Origin: Streptomyces sp. NBC_01232
GTDB taxonomy: Bacteria; Actinomycetota; Actinomycetes; Streptomycetales; Streptomycetaceae
Reading direction: 5' to 3'
NCBI RefSeq assembly: GCF_035989885.1
Contig: NZ_CP108518.1
Coordinates: 6,253,001 to 6,317,000 of the forward strand
DNA: 64,000 nucleotides
Shown here: piece by piece, positions 33,554 through 45,296 of the stretch
How positions within the stretch are numbered: position 1 is the first letter of the stretch
Layout of the letters: each line of letters starts with the position of its first letter
Translations under genes and position numbers: made by a program
The notes under the pieces: model-generated
Told to the model about the DNA's origin: nothing
Seen by the model: only the letters and a program-made list of their open reading frames with translations
Database searches by the model: none

Positions 33554-34621
33554 GTGCCAGAGCACCCACCCGCGCCCGGCCCGACACCCGCACCGGGCCT
33601 CCCGTCCGGCCCGGCACTCGCACCGGGCCCCACGCCCCCGCCCGGCCCGACCCTCGCCGACATCGCACGCGCCGCCGAGGTCTCCACCGCGACCGTCTCG
33701 CACGCGCTCAACGGCACCGGCCGCCTCGGGGGTTCGACCCGCAGACGGGTCCGCGAGGTGGCGGGCGCGCTCGGCTACGGAGCGCGCCGCGGCCCGCGCA
33801 CCCGCAGCCTCGGCCTCGCGGTGACCACGTACGCCGGCGACGCCTGGGACTTCGCGGGGATCGCCTACTTCTCCCACTGGCTCACCGCGGCGACCTCGGC
33901 CGCGCACGCGCACGGGTACGCCCTGACCACCCTGCCCGCCGACCGCGGCGCCGAGCCGCTGTGGCACACGCTCGCCGTGGACGGGATGCTGCTGCTCGAC
34001 AGCCCGGCCGGCGACCCGGTGCTGAGGGCCCTGCGGGCGCGGGGCATGCCGGTGGTCTTCGACGGGCGGCCGCCCGACCCCTGGCCGGGGGACGTTTGGG
34101 TGGACAACGACCACACCGCCGCCACCCGCGAGGTGCTCGACCATCTCGCGGCGTCCGGCGCCCGGCGGATCGCACTGCATTCGGGCTACGGCCGCGAGTT
34201 CTACACCGGGGCCGTCACCGCGGCCTACGAACAGTGGTGCGCGGAGCGCGGCCTGGCCCCGCTCCTGGTCCCCTTCGACCCGGACGACACGGCCGGGCAC
34301 GCCTTCGACCCCGCGTTGGCCGGAGCGGACCGGCCCGACGCCGTGTACTGCGTGTACGACCCGGGGGGCCGCCAGGTGCTGGCCGCCGCCGAGCGCCACG
34401 GTCTCCGGCTGCTGCTGGTCTGCGCCAGCGAGGATCCGGCGTACGCGGAGACCGAACCGGCCGTGACCACCGTCACCCTGAATCCGGAGCGGATCGCCGC
34501 CTCTGCGGTGTCTGTCCTGGTCAACCTGATCGAATCCGGGCATGCGGAATCGACTGGTCAGCTGACGGTCCCGGCAGGACTGCGGGTGCGCGCCTCGTCC
34601 CTCCCCCCGGACATGTACTAG
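33554..34621 (+). CDS. LacI family transcriptional regulator with Pro-rich N-terminal extension
   Basis: 355 residues. The helix-turn-helix TLADIARAAEVSTATVSHAL begins only at about residue 33; before it is a PAPG/PGPT-type proline repeat, unusual because LacI proteins normally start at the helix-turn-helix. The rest is a periplasmic-binding-protein-like ligand domain (DGMLLLDSPAGDPV, DAVYCVYDPGG). The GTG at 33554 has no ribosome-binding site, and TACGAT lies at 33542-33547, 6 bases before it, the spacing for a leaderless transcript. If translation instead began downstream, no better start is evident. The likely target is the divergent amidohydrolase. Confidence 0.83.
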   Translation: MPEHPPAPGPTPAPGLPSGPALAPGPTPPPGPTLADIARAAEVSTATVSHALNGTGRLGGSTRRRVREVAGALGYGARRGPRTRSLGLAVTTYAGDAWDFAGIAYFSHWLTAATSAAHAHGYALTTLPADRGAEPLWHTLAVDGMLLLDSPAGDPVLRALRARGMPVVFDGRPPDPWPGDVWVDNDHTAATREVLDHLAASGARRIALHSGYGREFYTGAVTAAYEQWCAERGLAPLLVPFDPDDTAGHAFDPALAGADRPDAVYCVYDPGGRQVLAAAERHGLRLLLVCASEDPAYAETEPAVTTVTLNPERIAASAVSVLVNLIESGHAESTGQLTVPAGLRVRASSLPPDMY

Positions 34622-34624
34622 AGT

Positions 34625-34642
34625 TATCTCGACATCGAGATA
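34625..34642. promoter_or_regulatory. Perfect operator-like palindrome TATCTCGA-CA-TCGAGATA before acnA
   Basis: 8-bp perfect arms around CA, just after the LacI gene stop and 135 bases before the acnA start. It is a regulator site of unknown ownership, probably for acnA. Confidence 0.6.
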
Positions 34643-34686
34643 TCTGCCGAAGGCGTACCGCAGCCGCCCCCGCTGGTAAGGGTTAC

Positions 34687-37491
<2,805 letters not shown>

Positions 37492-37501
37492 GGGCGCGCC
37501 A

Positions 37502-37566
37502 AGCGGAGCCCTTCTCCGCTGAATCGGCACCATAGGGCCGTATCCCCGTCACGGGGGTACGGCCCT
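37502..37566 (+). terminator. Tandem hairpins terminating acnA
   Basis: First, AGCGGAG-CCCTT-CTCCGCT at 37502-37520. Then a 15-bp stem (AGGGCCGTA..CCCCG, loop TCA) at 37534-37566 followed by TTCCGCATTTT. Together they form an effective double terminator. Confidence 0.8.
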
Positions 37567-37662
37567 TCCGCATTTTCGTCACGCGGTGCCAGATGACGGA
37601 CAGGTCTCAACTCGGAAAAGCTGGCGGTCATCCTTGTGCACGATCTTGCTCAGGCGAGCGGA

Positions 37663-37678
37663 AGTGGACTATACCTGT
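37663..37678. promoter_or_regulatory. DasR-responsive-element-like site upstream of ngcE
   Basis: AGTGGACTATACCTGT matches the dre consensus AGTGGTCTAGACCACT at 12 of 16 positions, 128 bases before the ngcE start. DasR is the GntR-family N-acetylglucosamine regulator of Streptomyces, and ngc genes are a logical target. Confidence 0.6.
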
Positions 37679-37806
37679 GCCCGTCCAGGTCGCTTCGTAG
37701 GAGCGGCCCCGGACCCGGGGGACAGCGGGGAACTGCGGCGTCGTCCGCATGGACGGCAACTGCCGTGATTTCCCGCGTCCTTCACACTTCTGACGAAGGC
37801 GAGGAC

Positions 37807-39237
37807 ATGAGCATGGCATCCACCGGTGAGGGCCTCGGCCGCCGTGATCTGATCAAGCGCTCTGCGGCACTCGGCCTGATCACCGTGCCGACGATGGGCT
37901 TCCTGTCCGCCTGCGCGTCCGGCGGCGGCGAATCCACCAGCGGCCCGTCCAAGGCCGCGACGAGCGCGCAGAACCCCTTCGGCGTCTCGAAGGGCAGCAA
38001 GATGGACGTCGTCGTCTTCAAGGGCGGGTTCGGTGACGACTACGCGAAGGCCTGGGAGGCCGCCTTCGACAAGAAGTGGGGCACCACCAGCTCCCACCTC
38101 GGGACCCAGGAGATCACCGGAAAGCTCCAGACGCGCTTCAACGGCGGAAACCCGCCGGATGTCGTCGACAACTCCGGCGCCCAGCGGATCAAGCTGGACG
38201 TGCTCTTCAAGAGCAACCAGCTCGCCGACCTCACCCCGGTGCTCGACGCGCCCTCGCTCGACGACCCGAGCAAGAAGGTCCGTGACCTGCTGATCGCGGG
38301 CACCGTCGAACAGGGCACGCAGGGCGGCAAGTTCATCTCGCTCAACTACGTCTACACCGTCTGGGGCTTCTGGTACTCGGGCAAGCTCTTCAAGGAGAAG
38401 GGCTGGACCGCCCCCAAGACCTGGGACGAGTTCCTCGCCGTCTGCACGAAGGCCAAGGAGGCCGGCATCGGCGGCCTCGCGCACCAGGGCAAGTTCCCTT
38501 ACTACATCAACGTCGTCATCATGGACCTGATCGCCAAGAAGGGCGGTCTGGACGCCGTGAAGGCGATCGACAACCTGGAGCCGAACGCCTTCGAGGGCAG
38601 TGCGGTGGCCCTCGCCGCCGTCGAGGCCGTCTACGAGGTCGTCGAGAAGGATCTGCTGCTCCCGGGCACCAACGGACTGACCCACACGGAGTCCCAGACC
38701 GCCTGGAACCAGTACAAGGCGGCCTTCATCCCCTCCGGCTCCTGGCTGGAGAACGAGCAGCTCAAGCAGACGCCGGAAGACTTCGACATGCAGTTCCTGC
38801 CGGTCCCGCTGCTGGCCGACAGCAAGCTGCCCCTCGAGGCCATCCGGGCCGGCGCCGGCGAGCCCTTCATCGTCCCGGAGAAGGCGGCCAACAAGGCGGG
38901 CGGCCTGGAGTTCATCCGTTCGATGCTGTCCCGCGAATGGTCGACCATCTTCGCCCAGCAGGCCAATTCGCTCACCGTGGTCAAGGACGGCGTGGACCCG
39001 AGCGTGAAGCTGCGGCCGGGCACCCAGTCGGCCGTAGGGGCGCTCAAGGCGGCGGGGGACAACACCTTCAACTACCTTTACCCCGACTGGTACAGCGAAA
39101 TGGACACGGCGATCCAGGACGCGTCCAATGAGCTGATGGCGAAGCGGATTCAGCCGAAGGAGTGGATCAAGCGGGCCCAGGCTGCGGTAAACAAGGCGGC
39201 GCAGGACCCGAACGCCAAGAACAACCGTCGCAGCTGA
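37807..39237 (+). CDS. ngcE: N-acetylglucosamine/chitobiose-binding lipoprotein (NgcE type)
   Basis: 476 residues. The N-terminus GRRDLIKRSAALGLITV, followed by the lipobox LSAC, indicates a Tat-exported lipoprotein. The mature part is a family-1 sugar-binding protein (SKGSKMDVVVFKGGFGDDY onward). Gene order (binding protein, two permeases, no ATPase), followed later by a ROK regulator and xylFGH, matches the Streptomyces ngcEFG region from memory; the ATPase would be the shared MsiK. Start at 37807 (GAAGG 7 bases upstream), or possibly the ATG at 37813 (GAGG 8 bases upstream). A dre-like site upstream supports an aminosugar ligand. Confidence 0.83.
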   Translation: MSMASTGEGLGRRDLIKRSAALGLITVPTMGFLSACASGGGESTSGPSKAATSAQNPFGVSKGSKMDVVVFKGGFGDDYAKAWEAAFDKKWGTTSSHLGTQEITGKLQTRFNGGNPPDVVDNSGAQRIKLDVLFKSNQLADLTPVLDAPSLDDPSKKVRDLLIAGTVEQGTQGGKFISLNYVYTVWGFWYSGKLFKEKGWTAPKTWDEFLAVCTKAKEAGIGGLAHQGKFPYYINVVIMDLIAKKGGLDAVKAIDNLEPNAFEGSAVALAAVEAVYEVVEKDLLLPGTNGLTHTESQTAWNQYKAAFIPSGSWLENEQLKQTPEDFDMQFLPVPLLADSKLPLEAIRAGAGEPFIVPEKAANKAGGLEFIRSMLSREWSTIFAQQANSLTVVKDGVDPSVKLRPGTQSAVGALKAAGDNTFNYLYPDWYSEMDTAIQDASNELMAKRIQPKEWIKRAQAAVNKAAQDPNAKNNRRS

Positions 39238-39287
39238 CCTCGCGCTCCACCGGGCACCGGTCACCGGGCACTCCAGGGACGGACACC

Positions 39288-40232
39288 ATGAGCCAAGTAG
39301 CCCAGGGCAGAGGACGGGGCGGCTTCATCGCCGGCTTCCTCCTCGCACCCCTCGCGCTGTACCTGACCTTCGTCATCTGGCCGTACGTACAGACGTTCGG
39401 CTACTCCTTCACCAACTGGACGGGCCAGTCACCGACCTTCGATTTCGTCGGGGTGGACAACTACACGGCCCTGATGAAGGACGAGGTCTTCCGCGGCGCC
39501 CTGTGGAACAACCTGCTGCTCCTGGTGTTCGTCCCGGTGGTCACCATCCTGCTCGCCCTCTTCTTCGCCTTCATGGTGAACGCGGGCGGGCGGGGCGGGG
39601 CCGGCGGGGTGCAGGGCGTACGGGGATCGGGCTTCTACAAGATCGTCTACTTCTTCCCGCAGGTCCTCTCCCTCGCCATCCTCGCGGTGCTCTTCGGCGC
39701 CGTGTACCGCACCGACGAGGGCGGCCTGCTCAACGGCGTCCTCATCCGCCTCGGCCTGGTCGACCGGCAGCATCCGGTCGAATGGCTCAACGAACCGCGG
39801 CTCGTGCTGTGGTGCCTGCTCCTGGTCGTCGTCTGGCACGGCGTCGGCTTCTACCTCGTCCTGTTCTCGGCGGCCATGCAGTCCGTCCCCAAGGACATCT
39901 ACGAGGCCGCCCTGCTCGACGGGGCCGGGCGCGCCCAGACCTTCTTCAAGGTCACCCTGCCCCTGCTGTGGGACTCTGTGCAGACCTCCGCGGTCTACCT
40001 GGGCATCGCCGCGATGGACATGTTCGTCCTGGTGTCGACCATGACCTCGGGCCAGTTCGGCGGCGGCCCCGACCACCACAGCGAGGTCATGGCGACGGTG
40101 CTGATGAGGAACTTCCTCTACTTCGGCAAGAGCGGCTACGCCTGCGCCATGGGCGTGGTCATGCTCGTCCTCACCATGATCCTTTCCGTCATCACGCTGC
40201 GCGCCACCCGCCGCGAGCGCATCGAGTTCTGA
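39288..40232 (+). CDS. ngcF: Sugar ABC transporter permease (NgcF type)
   Basis: 314 residues with six predicted membrane helices, starting GFIAGFLLAPLALYLTFVIWPY. The coupling loop EAALLDGAGRAQTFFKVTLP is the MalF-type EAA motif that contacts the ATPase. The ATG at 39288 lies about 8 bases after AGGGACGG and 50 bases after ngcE. It forms a heterodimer with the next gene's product. Confidence 0.88.
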   Translation: MSQVAQGRGRGGFIAGFLLAPLALYLTFVIWPYVQTFGYSFTNWTGQSPTFDFVGVDNYTALMKDEVFRGALWNNLLLLVFVPVVTILLALFFAFMVNAGGRGGAGGVQGVRGSGFYKIVYFFPQVLSLAILAVLFGAVYRTDEGGLLNGVLIRLGLVDRQHPVEWLNEPRLVLWCLLLVVVWHGVGFYLVLFSAAMQSVPKDIYEAALLDGAGRAQTFFKVTLPLLWDSVQTSAVYLGIAAMDMFVLVSTMTSGQFGGGPDHHSEVMATVLMRNFLYFGKSGYACAMGVVMLVLTMILSVITLRATRRERIEF

Positions 40233-40245
40233 GCGGGAGACCCTC

Positions 40246-41172
40246 ATGACCACAGTGATCAAGGCTCCGGGCGAAGCAGCCGCGGAGCGGTCCGGGGGAG
40301 CCGGACCGAGCGGCGAACGGGGCGCGAAGAGCTCCGAGGGCATGGTCCTCAACGTCTTCTCCCACGGCTTCCTCGCCGTCTGGGCCGTACTGATCGTCCT
40401 GCCCCTGATCTGGCTGGCGCTCGGCTCCTTCAAGACCGACGCGCAGATCGGCGGATCGGCCCTCAGCTGGCCCTCCAACTGGAACCTCGACGCCTTCGGC
40501 CGCGCCTGGGACAAGGGCATCGGCGACTACTTCGCGAACACCCTGATCGTGATGGTGTTCTCGGTCCCGCTGACGATGCTGCTCGGCTCGATGGCGGCGT
40601 ACGTACTGGCCCGCTACCCCTTCCCGGGGAACCGGTTCGTCTACTACTTCTTCGTCAGCGGGGCGATGTTCCCCGTCTTCCTCGCGCTCGTCCCGCTGTT
40701 CTTCATGGTCAAGCGGTTCGACATGCTGAACACGTACCAGGGCCTGATCCTCGTGTACGTCGCGTACTCGATGCCGTTCACCGTCTTCTTCATGCACTCG
40801 TTCTTCCGGACGCTGCCGACGGCGGTGCACGAGGCGGCGGTGATCGACGGGGCCTCGGACACCCGGATCTTCTTCCAGGTGATGGTGCCGATGGCCAAGC
40901 CCGGCCTGATCAGCGTCGGGATATTCAACATCCTGGGCCAGTGGAACCAGTACATCCTGCCCTCGGTGCTGATGCAGCCCCAGACCGGCTCGGACCCCGA
41001 GCGCTACCTGCTCACCCAGGGCCTGATCCAGCTCCAGCAGCAACAGGGGTACGAGACCGACCTGCCCGTCCTCTTCGCCGGTGTCACCATCGCGATGATC
41101 CCGATGCTGGTGGTCTACCTCTCCTTCCAGCGCCAGATCCAGGCCGGCCTCACCTCGGCGACGCTGAAGTAG
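40246..41172 (+). CDS. ngcG: Sugar ABC transporter permease (NgcG type)
   Basis: 308 residues with six predicted membrane helices (first GFLAVWAVLIVLPLIWLALG). The MalG-type coupling loop is EAAVIDGASDTRIFFQVMVP. It starts 13 bases after ngcF with GGGAGA as ribosome-binding site. No ATP-binding subunit follows, as expected when MsiK is shared. Confidence 0.9.
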   Translation: MTTVIKAPGEAAAERSGGAGPSGERGAKSSEGMVLNVFSHGFLAVWAVLIVLPLIWLALGSFKTDAQIGGSALSWPSNWNLDAFGRAWDKGIGDYFANTLIVMVFSVPLTMLLGSMAAYVLARYPFPGNRFVYYFFVSGAMFPVFLALVPLFFMVKRFDMLNTYQGLILVYVAYSMPFTVFFMHSFFRTLPTAVHEAAVIDGASDTRIFFQVMVPMAKPGLISVGIFNILGQWNQYILPSVLMQPQTGSDPERYLLTQGLIQLQQQQGYETDLPVLFAGVTIAMIPMLVVYLSFQRQIQAGLTSATLK

Positions 41173-41197
41173 CGGCTCCGGCCCCCGGTCTCCGGCC

Positions 41198-42073
41198 TCA
41201 GGAGCCGCCGGAGGTCTTCCGCAGCCTGTACAGCCTCCGGGAGCCCGGGTCGCCGACGTTCTGGCTGATCCGGGGCTCCCGGGCGGTGCCGTCGACGGCC
41301 CAGGCCGGCCACGGGCACTCGGGGATCCGTACGCGGACCTCCTGGGACCGGGCGTTCCGCCCGCTCTCGTACGACCAGGTTCCCGAGCCCGAACACCGCC
41401 GCGACGGGCCGCTGGGGTGCTCGCCGGAGCGGTGCAGGCCGACGCCGGACGCCGTGACCCGGCCGTCCGGGGTGAAGACCAGCGTTCCGCTCGTGTGGTC
41501 GGTCCAGGTGCCGGGCATGGTCTGCGGTCCGATCCTCGGCGGCTCGTACGCGGGCAGCAGGCCGGCGGTGAGTCCGAGAGCGCCGAGCAGGCCCGTGCCC
41601 GCCACCAGCGCCGTGCCCCCCAGCGCCACCCGCCGCAGCAGTCCCTCGCGCCTGGGCAGGGCGGTCAGCGCGCCCAGCGAGAGCGAGGCGGTGGCGCAGG
41701 CCCAGAAGATCAGCGTGGATCGCGTGGGCACGTCGTTGTGCGCCGAGAAGCCGAAGACGGGCAGCGCGAGCAGGACCGCCACCATCAGCGGCGCCGACCA
41801 CCATGGCGCGTGCCGGCCGAGCAGGCGCCCGAGGAGGTCGGCCAGTGCGACCGCCGGCAGCACGAGGACCAGCGACAGCAGGAAGGCGATGACGGCGACG
41901 AGGGGCCAGGCCGAGAACACGGCCCCCGTGATGGCGGTGTGGTCGGGTGGCGTGTCCGGCGGCGGCTGCGTCTGGGCGTACAGCACCGCCACCACGACGG
42001 CGAGCGCCACCTCCAGGTTCCCCACCAGCGTCGAGACCAGCAGAACCCTGCCGTAGGAACGTTTCTGATGCAC
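41198..42073 (-). CDS. Membrane protein with extracellular C-terminal domain, unknown
   Basis: 291 residues. Four hydrophobic helices (about 9-32, 47-77, 92-108 and 120-138) are followed by a fifth at about 150-175 and a roughly 110-residue soluble tail. The tail has a beta-rich look (PGTWTDHTSGTLVFTPDGRVTASG) resembling small secreted domains that measure ligand or wall status. The GTG at 42073 has GGGGGGA 6 bases upstream. It is convergent with ngcG, 25 bases apart, and may follow mgtA on the minus strand (163-base gap). Family not recognised. Confidence 0.7.
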   Translation of the reverse strand: MHQKRSYGRVLLVSTLVGNLEVALAVVVAVLYAQTQPPPDTPPDHTAITGAVFSAWPLVAVIAFLLSLVLVLPAVALADLLGRLLGRHAPWWSAPLMVAVLLALPVFGFSAHNDVPTRSTLIFWACATASLSLGALTALPRREGLLRRVALGGTALVAGTGLLGALGLTAGLLPAYEPPRIGPQTMPGTWTDHTSGTLVFTPDGRVTASGVGLHRSGEHPSGPSRRCSGSGTWSYESGRNARSQEVRVRIPECPWPAWAVDGTAREPRISQNVGDPGSRRLYRLRKTSGGS

Positions 42074-42236
42074 GCTCGATCCCCCCTCGCGGCGTGACGG
42101 ACGAACGCGTCGGCCCTGCCGGCGGCGTCCGGATCCATAGTGCCAGCCGGGCTGAACGTGTTCAATTCATTCTTCGCCCCCGCCCGTCCCGGGCGCGACC
42201 GACCGGCACCACGGGGTGGCTCCCGCGTTCAGGCCC

Positions 42237-44984
42237 CTACAGCCAGGTGTTGAACTTGCGGATGTACCAGGTCTTCACCAGCTGCGTGAGCGTGCAGTAC
42301 GCGAGCAGTACGCCGATCAGCCACGGGAAGTAGCTCGCCGGCAGGGCCACGAAGCCCAGCGAGGGCGCCAGCGGCGAGAAGGGCAGCCAGAGCCCGGTCA
42401 GCACCGCGAGGACGGTCATCACCATCACCGGCCAGGAGGCGCGGGACTGGATGAAGGGGATCTTCCGGGTGCGGATCATGTGGACGATCAGGGTCTGCGA
42501 GAGCAGGCCCTCGATGAACCAGCCGGACTGGAAGAGGGACTGGCTCGCCGTGCTGTTGGCCTCGAACACGTGCCACATGATCAGGAACATCGAGATGTCG
42601 AAGATCGAGCTGACCGGACCGATGGTGACCATGAAGCGGCCGATGCCCTTGGCGTCCCAGTTGCGGGGCTTCCTCAGGTACTCCTCGTCCATCCGGTCCC
42701 ACGGGGTCGCCAGCTGCGAGATGTCGTAGACGAGGTTCTGGACCAGCAGCATGATTGCGAGCATCGGCTGGAAGGGGATGAAGGCGCTCGCCACCAGGAC
42801 CGAGAAGACGTTGCCGAAGTTCGACGACGCGGTCATCTTGATGTACTTGACCGTGTTGCCGAAGGTGGTCCGGCCCTGGACGACACCCTGCTCCAGGACG
42901 GTCAGGTCCTTCTCCAGCAGGATGATGTCCGCCGACTCCTTGGCGATGTCCACGGCGGTGTCCACCGAGATGCCGACGTCGGCGTCCCGGAGAGCGGCCG
43001 CGTCGTTGATGCCGTCGCCGAGGAACCCGACGGTGTGTCCCTCCGCCTGCAGGGCCCGTACGATCCGGGCCTTCTGGACCGGATTGACCTTGGCGAAGAC
43101 CGTCGTACGGACGGCCAGCGCGCGCAGTTCGGTGTCGCCCAGGCCGTCGGTCCCGGAGCCCGGCACCACCTGCCCGACATCGATGCCGACGTCGGCGCAG
43201 ACCCGGGCGGCCACGAGCTCGTTGTCGCCGGTGACGACCTTCACCGCGATGCCCTTGTCAGACAGACCCTGCAGGGCCCGGGCGGCGTCCGCCTTCGGCG
43301 GGTCGAGGAAGGCCAGGAAGCCGACGAGGGTGAGCCGGTCCTCGTCCGCGACCGAGTAGGTCTCGCGCGGGGTGTCGATCGTGCGGGTGGCGACGGCGAG
43401 GACCCGCAGGCCCTGCCGGTTGTTGTCCTCGGCGATCCGGGTGACGTGCCACCGCAGCTGCTCGGTGAGCTCGACCCTCCCCCAGCCTTCGGCCGGGGGG
43501 ACCCCCTGGCCGCGGTCCGTCATGTGCGTGCAGAGGTCCAGGACCTCCTCGACGGCACCCTTGGTGATCATGATGTGTTCGGAGCGGCCGAAGTCGCCCA
43601 CCGTGCTGTTGCGGTCCAGGACCACGGTCATCCTGCGCCGGGCGAAGTCGAAGGGGATCTCGTCGACCATCGAGAACCGTGCGTCGACGACAACCTCCTC
43701 GGCCTCGTCCACGCGGTCGATGACGGCCCGGTCCATCAGGTTCTTCAGGCCGGTCTGGAAGTGCGAGTTGAGGTAGCCGTACTCCAGGACCTCGCCGTCC
43801 TCCTGGCCGTGCACGTCCAGGTACCGGTCCAGGACGATCCGGTCCTCGGTGAGGGTGCCGGTCTTGTCCGTGCAGAGCACGTCCATCGCGCCCAGGTTCT
43901 GGATGGCGTTGAGCCGCTTGACGACCACCTTGCGCCTGGACATGGCGACCGCGCCGCGCGCCAGGTTGGCGGAGACGACCATCGGCAGCATCTCGGGGGT
44001 CAGCCCGACGGCGACGGCGATGCCGAAGAGGAAGGCCTCGTCCCAGTCGCCCTTCGTGAAGCCGTTGATCATGAAGACGACCGGGACCATCACCAGCATG
44101 AAGCGGATCAGCAGGAAGCTGACCCTGCGCACGCCGGTGTCGAAGTTGGTCTGCGGGCGCTCGCCGACCAGCGAGCCCGCCATCGAGCCGAAGTAGGTGT
44201 CGGCGCCGGTGGCGACGACGACCCCGGTGGCGGTGCCGGAGGTGACCGAGGTGCCCATCAGGGCCAGGTTGTCGGCCTCCACCGGGTCGGTGGTGTCCGG
44301 CCGGCCGAGGTCCGGTGCGCGGGTGTCGGCCTTCGCCACCGGCAGGGACTCGCCGGACAGGGCCGCCTGCGCGACGCTCAGGTCCTTGGCGGTGACGATC
44401 CGCAGGTCGGCCGGGATCAGGTCGCCTGCCGCCAGCTTGACCACGTCGCCCGGGACCACCTGGTCCATGGGTACCTCGAACGTGGTGGGCGCGGAGCCGC
44501 TGCCGGCCCTGCGCTGCACCGCGCAGGTGGTGGTGACGAGCTGCTTCAGCGCATCTGCGGCGCGGCCCGAGCGGAACTCCTGCCAGAAGCGCAGCAGCCC
44601 GCTGATCCCCACCATCACGGAGAGGATGGCGACGCCCGGATCCTCGGGGTCCTGCCAGTACATGACGGCGGCCAGGAAGGCCAGGACGGCGATGAAGGGG
44701 TTCCAGAAGGCCTTCGCCAGCTGGACGTACCAGCGGGGCGCGCGCTCCTGGGCGACGACGTTCGGGCCGTGGCGCTCCAGGCGCAGTGCGGCCTCGGCGT
44801 GGGTGAGGCCGGCCGTCGAGGCGTCCACCTCCTGCAGGACCTGGACGCCGGAGCGGGCGCTGATCGCGGTGAGGCGCTCGCCGACGAGCCGGGTACGGGA
44901 CTCCAGCTCGGCGGCCTTGCGCTCGCGCCGGGACCGGCCCGGCGGTGCGAGCTTGGCCGGAGTACGGGGGGTGAGCATGGTCAT
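42237..44984 (-). CDS. mgtA: Magnesium-translocating P-type ATPase (P3B, MgtA/MgtB)
   Basis: 915 residues. Phosphorylated Asp373 is in CTDKTGTLTED, preceded by VGLTPEMLPM (the PEM motif of P3B pumps) and followed by FLGDGINDAAALRDA in the hinge. There are about ten membrane helices. It imports Mg2+ down its gradient when magnesium is low. The ATG at 44984 has GGGAGG 8 bases upstream; an earlier in-frame ATG at 45035 lacks support. A 13-codon leader and two hairpins lie in the roughly 300 bases upstream on the same strand, suggesting leader-based control. It sits between ngcG and the ROK gene, which are closer neighbours in the related genome I recall. Confidence 0.93.
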   Translation of the reverse strand: MTMLTPRTPAKLAPPGRSRRERKAAELESRTRLVGERLTAISARSGVQVLQEVDASTAGLTHAEAALRLERHGPNVVAQERAPRWYVQLAKAFWNPFIAVLAFLAAVMYWQDPEDPGVAILSVMVGISGLLRFWQEFRSGRAADALKQLVTTTCAVQRRAGSGSAPTTFEVPMDQVVPGDVVKLAAGDLIPADLRIVTAKDLSVAQAALSGESLPVAKADTRAPDLGRPDTTDPVEADNLALMGTSVTSGTATGVVVATGADTYFGSMAGSLVGERPQTNFDTGVRRVSFLLIRFMLVMVPVVFMINGFTKGDWDEAFLFGIAVAVGLTPEMLPMVVSANLARGAVAMSRRKVVVKRLNAIQNLGAMDVLCTDKTGTLTEDRIVLDRYLDVHGQEDGEVLEYGYLNSHFQTGLKNLMDRAVIDRVDEAEEVVVDARFSMVDEIPFDFARRRMTVVLDRNSTVGDFGRSEHIMITKGAVEEVLDLCTHMTDRGQGVPPAEGWGRVELTEQLRWHVTRIAEDNNRQGLRVLAVATRTIDTPRETYSVADEDRLTLVGFLAFLDPPKADAARALQGLSDKGIAVKVVTGDNELVAARVCADVGIDVGQVVPGSGTDGLGDTELRALAVRTTVFAKVNPVQKARIVRALQAEGHTVGFLGDGINDAAALRDADVGISVDTAVDIAKESADIILLEKDLTVLEQGVVQGRTTFGNTVKYIKMTASSNFGNVFSVLVASAFIPFQPMLAIMLLVQNLVYDISQLATPWDRMDEEYLRKPRNWDAKGIGRFMVTIGPVSSIFDISMFLIMWHVFEANSTASQSLFQSGWFIEGLLSQTLIVHMIRTRKIPFIQSRASWPVMVMTVLAVLTGLWLPFSPLAPSLGFVALPASYFPWLIGVLLAYCTLTQLVKTWYIRKFNTWL

Positions 44985-45175
44985 GACGAATACCTCCCTC
45001 CACGGTGTCCGGGCAGCGCGAAGCCGAGCGGTCACGTGGAGTGATCATGGGTCGGCGCGGAACGGCCCGAGGGGACGCGGGCACGCCGATGGGCATGGAT
45101 GACGCACGCCCGGCGGAGTTGGCAGGGCATGCGGAAGGAAGGGAACGTGGAAGTAAGCAGCGCAAGCGCGCACGG

Positions 45176-45195
45176 GGCAGCGGTCCGCCGCTGCC
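45176..45195 (-). terminator. Possible attenuator hairpin in the mgtA leader
   Basis: Perfect 8-bp stem GGCAGCGG/CCGCTGCC with a 4-base loop, 36 bases past the leader-peptide stop on the mgtA strand. There is no T-run, so it could be an intrinsic terminator of the Streptomyces kind or a pause hairpin. Confidence 0.45.
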
Positions 45196-45230
45196 GCGGG
45201 CACTCGGAGAAAGGTCAGCCGGTCACAAGG

Positions 45231-45272
45231 TCAGCCGACGGGAGCGCTGCAAGGACTTCGATCGGGACTCAT
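45231..45272 (-). CDS. Candidate 13-residue leader peptide of mgtA
   Basis: The frame encodes MSPDRSPCSAPVG with an AAGGAGG ribosome-binding site at 45281-45287, 8 bases before the ATG, stronger than that of most genes here. Three of 13 residues are Pro, and the start M-x-P-D-x-x-P resembles the enterobacterial MgtL leader (MEPDPTP...). In that system low Mg2+ or low proline changes translation of the leader and lets transcription reach mgtA. It ends 246 bases upstream of mgtA. Too short for codon statistics; the case rests on the ribosome-binding site, position and structure. Confidence 0.5.
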   Translation of the reverse strand: MSPDRSPCSAPVG

Positions 45273-45296
45273 CCCGAACACCTCCTTGCATAGCGC
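45244..45296 (-). promoter_or_regulatory. Folded element holding the leader-peptide start
   Basis: The outer stem is GCGCTGCAAGGA (45244-45255) paired with TCCTTGC-AT-AGCGC (45283-45296), 12 bp with a 2-base bulge. An inner hairpin is CGGGA-CTCA-TCCCG (45263-45276). The ribosome-binding site of the leader lies in the outer stem and its ATG at the edge of the inner loop, so translation of the leader and this fold exclude each other. Confidence 0.5.
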
